10,606 nucleotides of DNA, taken from Alkaliphilus sp. (lineage in GTDB: Bacteria > Bacillota > Clostridia > Peptostreptococcales > Thermotaleaceae). A program made the translations under genes and the position numbers. Every line of letters begins with the position of its first letter. Positions within the stretch are counted from its first letter, which is position 1. Positions 1-5,658 of the stretch are shown here, one piece after another. The stretch lies in assembly GCA_018335765.1 (NCBI GenBank), contig JAGXRU010000067.1:1-10606 (forward strand), in the 5' to 3' direction. The notes under the pieces are model-generated. The model did not search any database. It was given only the letters and a program-made list of their open reading frames with translations, and was not told the DNA's origin.

Positions 1-403
1 CGAAGTGGTAGACATTAAAGTTGAGCTCTATGATGGTTCATACCATGAGGTGGACTCATCAGAGATGGCGTTTAAAATAGCAGGATCTATGGCAGTTAAA
101 GAGGCTATGAAAAAGGCGAAGCCTGCTCTTCTAGAACCATACTTTAGAATTGAAGTGGTTGTTCCTGAAGAATATATGGGAGATGTTATAGGTGACATTA
201 ACTCTAGACGAGGAAGAATTGAAGGAATGGAAGCTAGAGCAGGTGCTCAGGTGATTCGTGGACATGTCCCATTGTCAGAAATGTTTGGATATGCTACCGA
301 CCTTCGTTCTAAAACTCAAGGAAGAGGAACTTATACCATGACATTTGATCATTATGCACAATTGCCGAACAGTCTCGCAGAAAAGATTATAACTAGCAAA
401 TAA
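1..403 (+). CDS. fusA: Elongation factor G, C-terminal part (5' truncated by window edge)
   Basis: EF-G is the GTPase that moves tRNAs and mRNA through the ribosome after peptide transfer, and helps recycle ribosomes. Only about the last 133 residues are present; the frame is open to the left edge, so the GTG at 5 is internal, not a start. The visible part covers the end of domain IV (GSYHEVDSSEMAFK, followed by KKAKPALLEP) and all of domain V (PEEYMGDVIGDINSRRGRI, then VPLSEMFGYATDLRSKTQGR). These are hallmark EF-G segments. The gene ends with TAA at 401-403. It sits directly upstream of tuf, the usual str-operon order (rpsL-rpsG-fusA-tuf). A tetracycline-resistance-type EF-G paralogue is unlikely given the context and the standard C-terminus. 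Confidence 0.97.
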   Translation, partial: EVVDIKVELYDGSYHEVDSSEMAFKIAGSMAVKEAMKKAKPALLEPYFRIEVVVPEEYMGDVIGDINSRRGRIEGMEARAGAQVIRGHVPLSEMFGYATDLRSKTQGRGTYTMTFDHYAQLPNSLAEKIITSK

Positions 404-413
404 ACTTTGATTG

Positions 414-441
414 TGTTGCCGGATGATTTCATTCGGCAACA
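414..441 (+). other. Stem-loop in the fusA-tuf spacer
   Basis: The arms TGTTGCCGGATG (414-425) and CATTCGGCAACA (430-441) pair over 12 bp with one G-U wobble, closing an ATTT loop. The hairpin lies 10 bases after the fusA stop. It is not followed by a T-run (the next bases are TTCAACAAATAG), so it does not look like a strong intrinsic terminator. An RNA-processing or 3'-end-stabilising element, or a leaky attenuator between fusA and tuf, is more plausible; that role is inferred. Confidence 0.6.
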
Positions 442-453
442 TTCAACAAATAG

Positions 454-481
454 TTTACTAAAACGAAGAAAACTCTAGATT
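454..481 (+). promoter_or_regulatory. Possible weak sigma-A-type promoter upstream of tuf
   Basis: TTTACT (454-459) and TAGATT (476-481) are separated by 16 bases, and each matches the -35 or -10 consensus at four of six positions. A second -10-like hexamer, TATAGT (491-496), has no convincing -35 partner. Many bacteria transcribe tuf both from the str promoter and from a promoter between fusA and tuf, so one here would make sense. In DNA this AT-rich, matches of this quality occur by chance. Confidence 0.22.
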
Positions 482-519
482 ATCAGTATCTATAGTTAAG
501 AAAAGGGAGGAGAAAAGAA

Positions 520-1713
520 ATGGGAAAAGCTAAATTTGAAAGAAATAAGACCCATATAAACATTGGAACAATAGGTCACGTAGATCACGGTAAAACCACA
601 TTGACAGCGGCGATTACCTTAACACTGCACAAAAGATTTGGAACAGGATCAGCAGTAGCGTTTGACCAAATAGACAAAGCGCCTGAAGAAAAAGAAAGAG
701 GAATCACAATCTCAACAGCACACGTTGAATACGAGTCACCAAACAGACACTATGCCCATGTAGATTGCCCAGGACATGCTGACTATGTAAAGAACATGAT
801 CACAGGAGCAGCACAAATGGACGGAGCGATCTTGGTAGTAGCGGCTACAGATGGACCGATGCCACAGACAAGAGAACACATTCTACTGTCAAGACAGGTA
901 GGAGTACCATACATAGTAGTATTCCTAAACAAATGTGACATGGTAGATGACGATGAACTATTAGACCTAGTAGAAATGGAAGTAAGAGAACTATTAGACA
1001 TATATGAATTCCCTGGAGATGACACGCCAATCATTAGAGGATCAGCGTTAGAAGCACTAAACAATCCGTTAGGACCATGGGGAGACAAAATCGTAGAACT
1101 ATTTGAAGCAGTAGACACCTTTATTCCTGACCCGGTAAGAGAAATAGCCAAACCGTTCCTAATGCCTGTAGAGGATGTATTCTCAATCACAGGAAGAGGA
1201 ACAGTAGCAACAGGAAGAGTGGAAAGAGGAGTAGTAAAAGTACAAGACGAAGTAGAGATCGTAGGATTATCAGAAGCTCCTAGAAAAGTAATAGTAACAG
1301 GGGTAGAAATGTTTAGAAAGCTGCTTGATCAAGCACAAGCAGGAGATAACATAGGAGCATTATTAAGAGGAGTACAAAGAGATGACATTGAAAGAGGACA
1401 AGTATTAGCGAAGCCTGGATCAATCAAGCCTCACACAAAATTCAAATCAGAAGTATACGTATTAAAGAAAGAAGAGGGTGGAAGACACACACCATTCTTT
1501 AATGGATACAGACCGCAGTTCTACTTCAGAACAACAGACGTAACAGGATCAATCGCATTACCTGAAGGAGTAGAAATGTGTATGCCTGGAGACAACATCC
1601 AAATGGAAATCGAATTGATTACACCAATCGCTGTAGAAGAAGGATTAAGATTTGCGATCCGAGAAGGCGGAAGAACAGTTGGAGCAGGTGTTGTTGCCAG
1701 TATAGTAAAGTAG
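520..1713 (+). CDS. tuf: Elongation factor Tu
   Basis: EF-Tu is the cytoplasmic GTPase that carries aminoacyl-tRNA to the ribosomal A site. The 397 residues match the normal length. GTP-binding motifs are intact: G1 GHVDHGKT (19-26), switch-I GITI (61-64), G3 DCPGH with the catalytic His at 86, G4 NKCD (137-140) and G5 SAL (175-177). Beta-barrel domains 2 and 3 follow, with ITGRGTVATGRVERG (223-237) and GGRHTPFFNGYRPQFYFR (320-337), ending in GGRTVGAGVV. The ATG at 520 is preceded by AGGGAGG (504-510). The segment RFGTGSAVAFDQID (39-52) and the GPWGDK stretch suggest Clostridia. Codon use is far more A-ending than in the ribosomal genes downstream: by hand count 35 of 40 valines are GTA. Hairpins lie on both sides of the gene. 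Whether the genome has a second tuf copy cannot be seen here. Confidence 0.99.
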   Translation: MGKAKFERNKTHINIGTIGHVDHGKTTLTAAITLTLHKRFGTGSAVAFDQIDKAPEEKERGITISTAHVEYESPNRHYAHVDCPGHADYVKNMITGAAQMDGAILVVAATDGPMPQTREHILLSRQVGVPYIVVFLNKCDMVDDDELLDLVEMEVRELLDIYEFPGDDTPIIRGSALEALNNPLGPWGDKIVELFEAVDTFIPDPVREIAKPFLMPVEDVFSITGRGTVATGRVERGVVKVQDEVEIVGLSEAPRKVIVTGVEMFRKLLDQAQAGDNIGALLRGVQRDDIERGQVLAKPGSIKPHTKFKSEVYVLKKEEGGRHTPFFNGYRPQFYFRTTDVTGSIALPEGVEMCMPGDNIQMEIELITPIAVEEGLRFAIREGGRTVGAGVVASIVK

Positions 1714-1728
1714 TTAATAGATAAATAA

Positions 1729-1755
1729 GTAGCCGGGCAAAGTATGCTCGGCTAC
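1729..1755 (+). other. Stem-loop 15 bases after the tuf stop
   Basis: The arms GTAGCCGGGCA (1729-1739) and TGCTCGGCTAC (1745-1755) pair over 11 bp with one G-U wobble around an AAGTA loop. Position and GC-rich stem fit the end of the str transcript, but the RNA continues with an A-rich run (1757-1772), not a U-run. Classical intrinsic termination is therefore not supported. It may be a partial terminator, a processing site, or a 3' end stabiliser that separates tuf mRNA from the S10 transcript. Confidence 0.55.
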
Positions 1756-1780
1756 CATAAAAAAAAATAAAAGTCAAGAC

Positions 1781-1809
1781 TTGTTAAAGCCTAACTTTTA
1801 AGATAAACT
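1781..1809 (+). promoter_or_regulatory. Possible promoter for the S10-spc cluster
   Basis: TTGTTA (1781-1786) and TAAACT (1804-1809) are spaced by 17 bases, each a four-of-six match to the -35 and -10 consensus. A nearby TATTAT (1809-1814) is a better -10 hexamer but has no -35 at a normal distance. Either would start transcription near 1816-1822, just before the structured rpsJ leader, which is where an S10-operon promoter is expected. Confidence 0.4.
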
Positions 1810-1815
1810 ATTATA

Positions 1816-2030
1816 GTGTGTTTGCAAGGGACTGCGATGAAGTGAAAGGTTGCCGAAAATTGTTTTTGGAGAAATTTTCACTGAGAATGTCCGTTCAAGA
1901 ATCGGGCGACAGGATGACTGTATGCGTTCAGAATTCATTTTTTAAATAGTGGAAACACCCGGGAGTGTGTACAGAGATTCTAGTTGCACGTACTAAAAAG
2001 ATTGCGTGCGATGAAAAGGAGGGAAACAAA
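1816..2030 (+). ncRNA. Structured 5' leader RNA of rpsJ (probable cis-regulator of the S10 operon)
   Basis: The stretch between tuf and rpsJ has no plausible gene but has nested complementarity. GTTGCC (1849-1854) pairs with GGCGAC (1905-1910), enclosing a perfect 7-bp hairpin GAAAATT/AATTTTC (1855-1861 with 1873-1879). ACAC (1955-1958) pairs with GTGT (1965-1968) around CCGGGA. TTGCACG (1984-1990) pairs with CGTGCGA (2005-2011) by 7 bp with one wobble, ending 5 bases before the rpsJ ribosome binding site (AGGAGGG, 2017-2023). Long structured leaders before rpsJ are known in Firmicutes from comparative genomics, and in E. coli L4 controls the S10 operon through its leader. Control here by a ribosomal protein is inferred; the ligand is unknown. 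The exact 5' end depends on the uncertain promoter. Confidence 0.6.
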
Positions 2031-2351
2031 ATGGCAAACAGCAAGGGAAAACAAAAAATAAGAATTAGACTAAAGGCTTTTGATCACAAAGTATTAGATC
2101 AGTCCTCTGAAAAAATTGTGGAGACTGCCAAAAGAACAGGGGCAGAGGTATCAGGACCTGTACCGCTACCGACTGAAAAGCAAATTATTACTATATTAAG
2201 AGCCGTTCATAAGTATAAGGATGCAAGAGAGCAGTTTGAAATCAGAACACACAAAAGATTGATTGATATCATAAATCCTACACCTAAAACAGTTGATGCT
2301 CTAATGAGATTAGACTTACCGGCAGGAGTAGATATCGAGATTAAGCTATAA
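2031..2351 (+). CDS. rpsJ: 30S ribosomal protein S10 (uS10)
   Basis: S10 is a 30S head protein; the free protein also pairs with NusB in transcription antitermination. The 106-residue product carries the family core: QKIRIRLKAFDHKVLDQS near the N-terminus, then GPVPLPTEKQ and the loop HKYKDAREQFEIRTHKRLIDI. The ATG at 2031 is chosen because AGGAGGG (2017-2023) lies 7 bases upstream and the product then begins like S10. The frame stays open back to a GTG at 1965, but those 22 extra codons run through leader hairpins and resemble no S10 extension. It is the first gene of the S10 cluster and is followed by an unusually long spacer before rplC. Confidence 0.98.
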   Translation: MANSKGKQKIRIRLKAFDHKVLDQSSEKIVETAKRTGAEVSGPVPLPTEKQIITILRAVHKYKDAREQFEIRTHKRLIDIINPTPKTVDALMRLDLPAGVDIEIKL

Positions 2352-2361
2352 TTGATGTGAC

Positions 2362-2428
2362 TACTAAGAAATAGGTTGTTAATAGATTGCCTATACCTCT
2401 CTTAGTATGATTACATGAATGTGTAATC
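2362..2428 (+). other. Two consecutive stem-loops in the rpsJ-rplC spacer
   Basis: The 104-base spacer (2352-2455) contains a long imperfect hairpin: TACTAAGA (2362-2369) pairs with TCTTAGTA (2400-2407), and inside it ATAGG (2371-2375) with CCTAT (2390-2394). Directly after it comes a perfect 7-bp hairpin, GATTACA (2409-2415) with TGTAATC (2422-2428). No T-run follows. The second stem ends 15 bases before the rplC ribosome binding site (AGGAGGT, 2444-2450). Possible roles are an internal control site or an mRNA-processing point; neither is proven. Confidence 0.55.
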
Positions 2429-2455
2429 CGCTGCAAGAACATTAGGAGGTGTAAA

Positions 2456-3088
2456 ATGAAAGGAATAATAGGAAGAAAGATTGGAATGACACAAATATTC
2501 ACCCAGGAAGGCAGAGTCATTCCTGTTACAGTGGTTCAAGCAGGACCAATGGTAGTGACTCAGATAAAAACAGTAGAAACAGATGGTTACAATGCTATAC
2601 AAGTAGGATTTGAAGAATTAAAGGAAAACCGAGCTACAAAGCCTATAAAGGGACATTTTGAAAAGGCTGGCGTTGGATTAAAGAAAATCGTAAGGGAATT
2701 CCTTGTAAAAAATTCTCAAGACTATAAGGTTGGCCAGGAAATCAGAGCTGACATATTTGCTGAAGGAAATAAAGTTGATGCCACTGCGATCTCAAAAGGA
2801 AAAGGGACACAGGGTACAATCAAAAGATGGAATTGTTCCAGAGGTCCTATGACCCACGGCTCTAAGAGTCACAGACTTTCAGGATCAAAGGGTGCTGGTA
2901 CAACCCCTGGCAGAGTATTCAAAGGTCAGCATGAAGCTGGAAGAATGGGAAATGAACAGATCACTGTGCAAAACATTGAAGTTGTGAGAGTTGATGTAGA
3001 TAGAAACTTATTGCTAATAAAAGGAGCAATTCCTGGACCGAAAAAAGGAATTGTAACTATAAGAGAAACCGTTAAGACGGACTTATAA
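2456..3088 (+). CDS. rplC: 50S ribosomal protein L3 (uL3)
   Basis: L3 is an early-assembly 23S rRNA-binding protein; its long internal loop reaches toward the peptidyl-transferase centre. The 210-residue product starts with the typical MKGIIGRKIGMTQIF. It contains the loop SKGKGTQGTIKRWN, then SRGPMTHGSKSHR, followed by GTTPGRVFKGQHEAGRMGNEQ and the C-terminal barrel segment VVRVDVDRNLLLIKGAIPGP. Length and motif order are normal. AGGAGGT (2444-2450) sets the ATG. The gene is separated from rpsJ by a structured spacer and from rplD by 26 bases. Confidence 0.98.
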   Translation: MKGIIGRKIGMTQIFTQEGRVIPVTVVQAGPMVVTQIKTVETDGYNAIQVGFEELKENRATKPIKGHFEKAGVGLKKIVREFLVKNSQDYKVGQEIRADIFAEGNKVDATAISKGKGTQGTIKRWNCSRGPMTHGSKSHRLSGSKGAGTTPGRVFKGQHEAGRMGNEQITVQNIEVVRVDVDRNLLLIKGAIPGPKKGIVTIRETVKTDL

Positions 3089-3114
3089 TCTAGCTAAAGA
3101 AAGGAGGATGCAAA

Positions 3115-3738
3115 ATGCCTAAGGTTGCTTTATTAAATGTTTCTGGCGAAAAAGTTGGTGACATAGAATTAAATGACAGTATTTTCGGTGTAAAAATAAA
3201 TGAAAGCGTGTTACATGACGCTGTAAAAAACTATCTTGCTAATCAAAGACAAGGCACTCAATCAGCTAAAACCAGAGCTGAGGTACGAGGCGGCGGCAGG
3301 AAGCCTTGGAGACAAAAAGGTACCGGCAGAGCACGTCAAGGAAGTATCAGAGCACCACACTGGGTTGGAGGCGGAGTTTCATTTGCCCCGAAACCAAGAG
3401 ATTATAGATACGAGCTGCCTAGAAAAGTGAAAAGATTAGCACTAAAATCTGCTTTAAGCTCAAAGATTATTGCAGAAAACATAATTGTATTAGACGAGTT
3501 AAATATGACTATGGCTAAAACAAAAGACATGCTAAACATCTTAAAAAATCTAAGCATAGGAAAGAAAGCTCTGATTGTAATTGGTGAAAAAAATGAGAAT
3601 ATTATAAAGTCAGCGAACAACATTCCTGGCATCACTACCACCCTCGTTAACACCTTGAATGTTTATGATATTCTAAATCATGAAAAGTTCATTGTGACAA
3701 AAGAGGCGGTTCAAAAGATAGAGGAGGTGTACGCATAA
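3115..3738 (+). CDS. rplD: 50S ribosomal protein L4 (uL4)
   Basis: L4 binds 23S rRNA, and its extended loop forms part of the peptide-tunnel constriction; in E. coli free L4 also represses the S10 operon. The 207-residue product has the loop signature RGGGRKPWRQKGTGRAR near residues 58-74, then GSIRAPHWVGGGVSFAP. The C-terminal globular part (KALIVIGEKNENI, then LNVYDILNH) is typical. AAGGAGG (3101-3107) precedes the ATG. The TAA stop (3736-3738) overlaps the rplW start by one base, suggesting translational coupling. Whether L4 acts on the rpsJ leader in this organism is not visible from sequence. Confidence 0.98.
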   Translation: MPKVALLNVSGEKVGDIELNDSIFGVKINESVLHDAVKNYLANQRQGTQSAKTRAEVRGGGRKPWRQKGTGRARQGSIRAPHWVGGGVSFAPKPRDYRYELPRKVKRLALKSALSSKIIAENIIVLDELNMTMAKTKDMLNILKNLSIGKKALIVIGEKNENIIKSANNIPGITTTLVNTLNVYDILNHEKFIVTKEAVQKIEEVYA

Positions 3739-4028
3739 TGATGACTCCTTATGACATCATAAAGAAGCCAGTGGTTAGTGAAAGAAGCATGGACTATATG
3801 GCGGATAAAAAATATACTTTCATAGTAGATATGAGAGCTAATAAAACAGAGATTAAAAAAGCAGTAGAAACTATATTTGGAGTAAAAGTAGATAAAGTAA
3901 ACACCGTTCGCGTAATCGGTAAATACAAAAGAATGGGTGCACATGTCGGAAAAAGACCCGACAGAAAAAAGGCAATTGTCAAACTAACTCCTGAGAGCAA
4001 AGGCATTGAGTTCTTTGAAGGCATGTAA
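3738..4028 (+). CDS. rplW: 50S ribosomal protein L23 (uL23)
   Basis: L23 binds 23S rRNA at the tunnel exit and is the docking site for trigger factor and the signal recognition particle. The product (96 residues) has the family features PYDIIKKPVVSERS at the N-terminus, NKTEIKKAVETIFGVKV in the middle, and the basic loop GKYKRMGAHVGKRPDRKKAIVKL. Two ATGs are adjacent (3738 and 3741). The first, overlapping the rplD stop as TAATG, lies 8 bases from GGAGGTG (3723-3729) inside rplD and is preferred; starting at the second would remove one Met. Confidence 0.97.
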   Translation: MMTPYDIIKKPVVSERSMDYMADKKYTFIVDMRANKTEIKKAVETIFGVKVDKVNTVRVIGKYKRMGAHVGKRPDRKKAIVKLTPESKGIEFFEGM

Positions 4029-4068
4029 TTCGTTTTAGAGTATCTGTGAAAGAAGGAGGGAAAATCAA

Positions 4069-4902
4069 ATGGGTATCAAGAAGTTTAAACCTACTTCTCC
4101 AGGGGTAAGGCAAATGACGGTTTCTACTTTCGAAGAAATAACAAAAAAAGAACCTGAAAAGTCATTACTTGTACCTTTGAAGAAGCAAGCAGGAAGAAAT
4201 GCACAAGGAAAAATAACAATACGTCACAGAGGTGGCGGTCAAAAAAGACATTATAGATTAATTGATTTCAAAAGAAATAAAGACAATATTCCGGCAAAGG
4301 TAATAGCCATCGAGTATGATCCAAACAGATCATCAAATATTGCTTTACTGATGTATGCTGACGGAGAAAAAAGATATATCATTGCTCCTCACAAGCTAAA
4401 AGTTGGGGATTCGGTAACTTCAGGTGACAATGTAGACATTAAAATTGGGAATGCACTTCCCCTTAAAAATATCCCGCTAGGCTCAATTATACACAATATA
4501 GAATTAAAGCCTGGCAAAGGTGGACAGTTAGTAAGATCAGCAGGAAACTCGGCTCAATTAATGGCAAAAGAAGGCAAATACGCACAGGTGCGTCTGCCAT
4601 CCGGAGAAGTAAGACTTGTGAGCATGGATAGCAAAGCTACAATTGGTCAGGTTGGGAACATAGACCATGAAAACATTTCAATAGGTAAGGCTGGACGTAC
4701 TAGACATATGGGTATCCGACCAACTGTCAGAGGTTCCGTAATGAACCCCAACGATCATCCACATGGTGGTGGAGAAGGAAGATCACCTATTGGTAGACCT
4801 TCACCAGTTACTCCATGGGGCAAACCAGCTCTTGGATACAAAACAAGAAAGAAAAATAAGGCGTCTAATAAATACATTACCAAGAGAAGAAATCAAAAAT
4901 AG
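4069..4902 (+). CDS. rplB: 50S ribosomal protein L2 (uL2)
   Basis: L2 is a highly conserved 23S rRNA-binding protein needed for subunit joining and peptidyl-transferase function. The 277 residues match the usual length. Motifs include GRNAQGKITIRHRGGGQKRHYR (42-63), the SH3-like part around IEYDPNRSSNIALL, GKGGQLVRSAGNSAQL (149-164), and NPNDHPHGGGEGRSPIGR (226-243). Asp229, His230 and His232 in the last motif correspond to the conserved residues near the active centre. The tail is strongly basic. AAGGAGGG (4053-4060) sits 8 bases before the ATG. A 93-base spacer with a repeat follows. Confidence 0.99.
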   Translation: MGIKKFKPTSPGVRQMTVSTFEEITKKEPEKSLLVPLKKQAGRNAQGKITIRHRGGGQKRHYRLIDFKRNKDNIPAKVIAIEYDPNRSSNIALLMYADGEKRYIIAPHKLKVGDSVTSGDNVDIKIGNALPLKNIPLGSIIHNIELKPGKGGQLVRSAGNSAQLMAKEGKYAQVRLPSGEVRLVSMDSKATIGQVGNIDHENISIGKAGRTRHMGIRPTVRGSVMNPNDHPHGGGEGRSPIGRPSPVTPWGKPALGYKTRKKNKASNKYITKRRNQK

Positions 4903-4903
4903 T

Positions 4904-4938
4904 AGGGGTAGAGAGGTAACAGGGGTAGAGATTACCTT
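4904..4938 (+). repeat. Imperfect tandem repeat and hairpin in the rplB-rpsS spacer
   Basis: AGGGGTAGAGA occurs at 4904-4914 and again at 4921-4931, a 17-base period directly after the rplB stop. The same region can fold: GAGGTAA (4913-4919) pairs with TTACCTT (4932-4938), with one G-U, leaving the second repeat copy in the loop. Just after it, TTGACC (4937-4942) resembles a -35 box, but no good -10 follows at normal spacing (best is TGCTAATGA near 4956-4964), so I do not call a promoter. Function unknown. Confidence 0.5.
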
Positions 4939-4995
4939 GACCTCATAGTCCCCAGTGCTAATGAATGAAGTTGCCGAAGGGAGGAAAAACCAGTT

Positions 4996-5280
4996 ATGAG
5001 TAGATCATTAAAGAAAGGTCCTTATGTGGAACCTAAACTCTTGAAGAAAATAGAAGCTATGAATGCAAAGAATGAGAAAAAAGTATTAAAGACATGGTCC
5101 CGTTCTTCAACATTATTCCCAGAAATGATTGGTCACACAATTGCTGTCCATGATGGAAAAAAACACGTGCCAGTGTATGTGACAGAGGATATGGTTGGAC
5201 ATAAATTGGGCGAATTTGCACCCACGAGAACATACAGAGGCCATGCAGATACTGAAAAATCATCAAGAGTCAAAAAGTAA
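4996..5280 (+). CDS. rpsS: 30S ribosomal protein S19 (uS19)
   Basis: S19 lies in the 30S head, forms a complex with S13 and contacts the A-site region. The 94-residue product shows the full family pattern: SRSLKKGPYVEPKLLKKI at the N-terminus, WSRSSTLFPEMIGHTIAVHDGK (the basic central signature), and HKLGEFAPTRTYRGHA near the C-terminus. The ATG is preceded by AAGGGAGG (4977-4984) with 11 bases between, slightly longer than for the neighbours. The gene follows the repeat-bearing spacer after rplB; its stop is 26 bases before the rplV TTG. Confidence 0.98.
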   Translation: MSRSLKKGPYVEPKLLKKIEAMNAKNEKKVLKTWSRSSTLFPEMIGHTIAVHDGKKHVPVYVTEDMVGHKLGEFAPTRTYRGHADTEKSSRVKK

Positions 5281-5291
5281 GTTAGATGCGG

Positions 5292-5299
5292 AAGGAGGT
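5292..5299 (+). promoter_or_regulatory. Ribosome binding site that sets the rplV start
   Basis: AAGGAGGT (5292-5299) is a near-perfect Shine-Dalgarno sequence 7 bases before the TTG at 5307. It lies after, not before, the in-frame ATG at 5286, so that ATG would have to initiate upstream of the site. This favours TTG as the true start. Confidence 0.85.
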
Positions 5300-5306
5300 T
5301 ACTGAT

Positions 5307-5642
5307 TTGGAATCTAAAGCTATTGCGAAGTATGTACGCATATCTCCAAGAAAATTTAAGCCAATTAATAATTTAATAAGAGGAAAAAATGTAGATGAGG
5401 CGTTGGCTATTTTAGCATTTACACCTAGAGCAGGATCACCTGTGCTAGAAAAAGTAATAAAGTCTGCAAAGGCTAATGCTGAAAATAATCACAATATGAA
5501 TGCAGATAAGTTATATATTGCAGATGTATATGCCAATCAAGGGCCTACATTGAAGAGATTTAGAGCTGCATCCAAGGGAAGCGGCGTAAAAATATTAAAA
5601 AGATCAAGTCATGTAGGGGTTGTATTAAAAGAAAGAGCTTAA
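5307..5642 (+). CDS. rplV: 50S ribosomal protein L22 (uL22), TTG start
   Basis: L22 binds 23S rRNA; its long beta-hairpin reaches the peptide tunnel, where macrolides and arrest peptides act. Starting at TTG 5307 gives 111 residues beginning MESKAIAKYVRISPRK, the normal L22 N-terminus; the in-frame ATG at 5286 would add seven residues encoded by the ribosome binding site itself. The middle has KSAKANAENNHNMN, and the end has ANQGPTLKRF followed by the hairpin. The hairpin tip reads RAASKGSGVKILKRSSH, where E. coli L22 has MPRAKGRADRILKRTSH. It has the same length but lacks the proline and two arginines of the E. coli tip. Codon use resembles the neighbours. rpsC starts 16 bases downstream. 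Confidence 0.97.
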   Translation: MESKAIAKYVRISPRKFKPINNLIRGKNVDEALAILAFTPRAGSPVLEKVIKSAKANAENNHNMNADKLYIADVYANQGPTLKRFRAASKGSGVKILKRSSHVGVVLKERA

Positions 5643-5658
5643 GAAGGAGGGAGAAATT

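Noticed and set aside
783..1190. Long antisense open frame inside tuf
   Set aside because: It follows from the strong A-ending codon bias of tuf on the other strand; no ribosome binding site and a low-complexity Ser/Thr-rich product unlike any family I know.
1729..1772. Intrinsic terminator after tuf
   Set aside because: The stem is good but is followed by an A-run, not a U-run, on the + strand; on the - strand there is no gene to terminate. Kept only as a stem-loop.
1965..2030. N-terminal extension of S10 from a GTG at 1965
   Set aside because: It runs through leader hairpins, lacks its own ribosome binding site and resembles no S10; the site at 2017-2023 points to ATG 2031.
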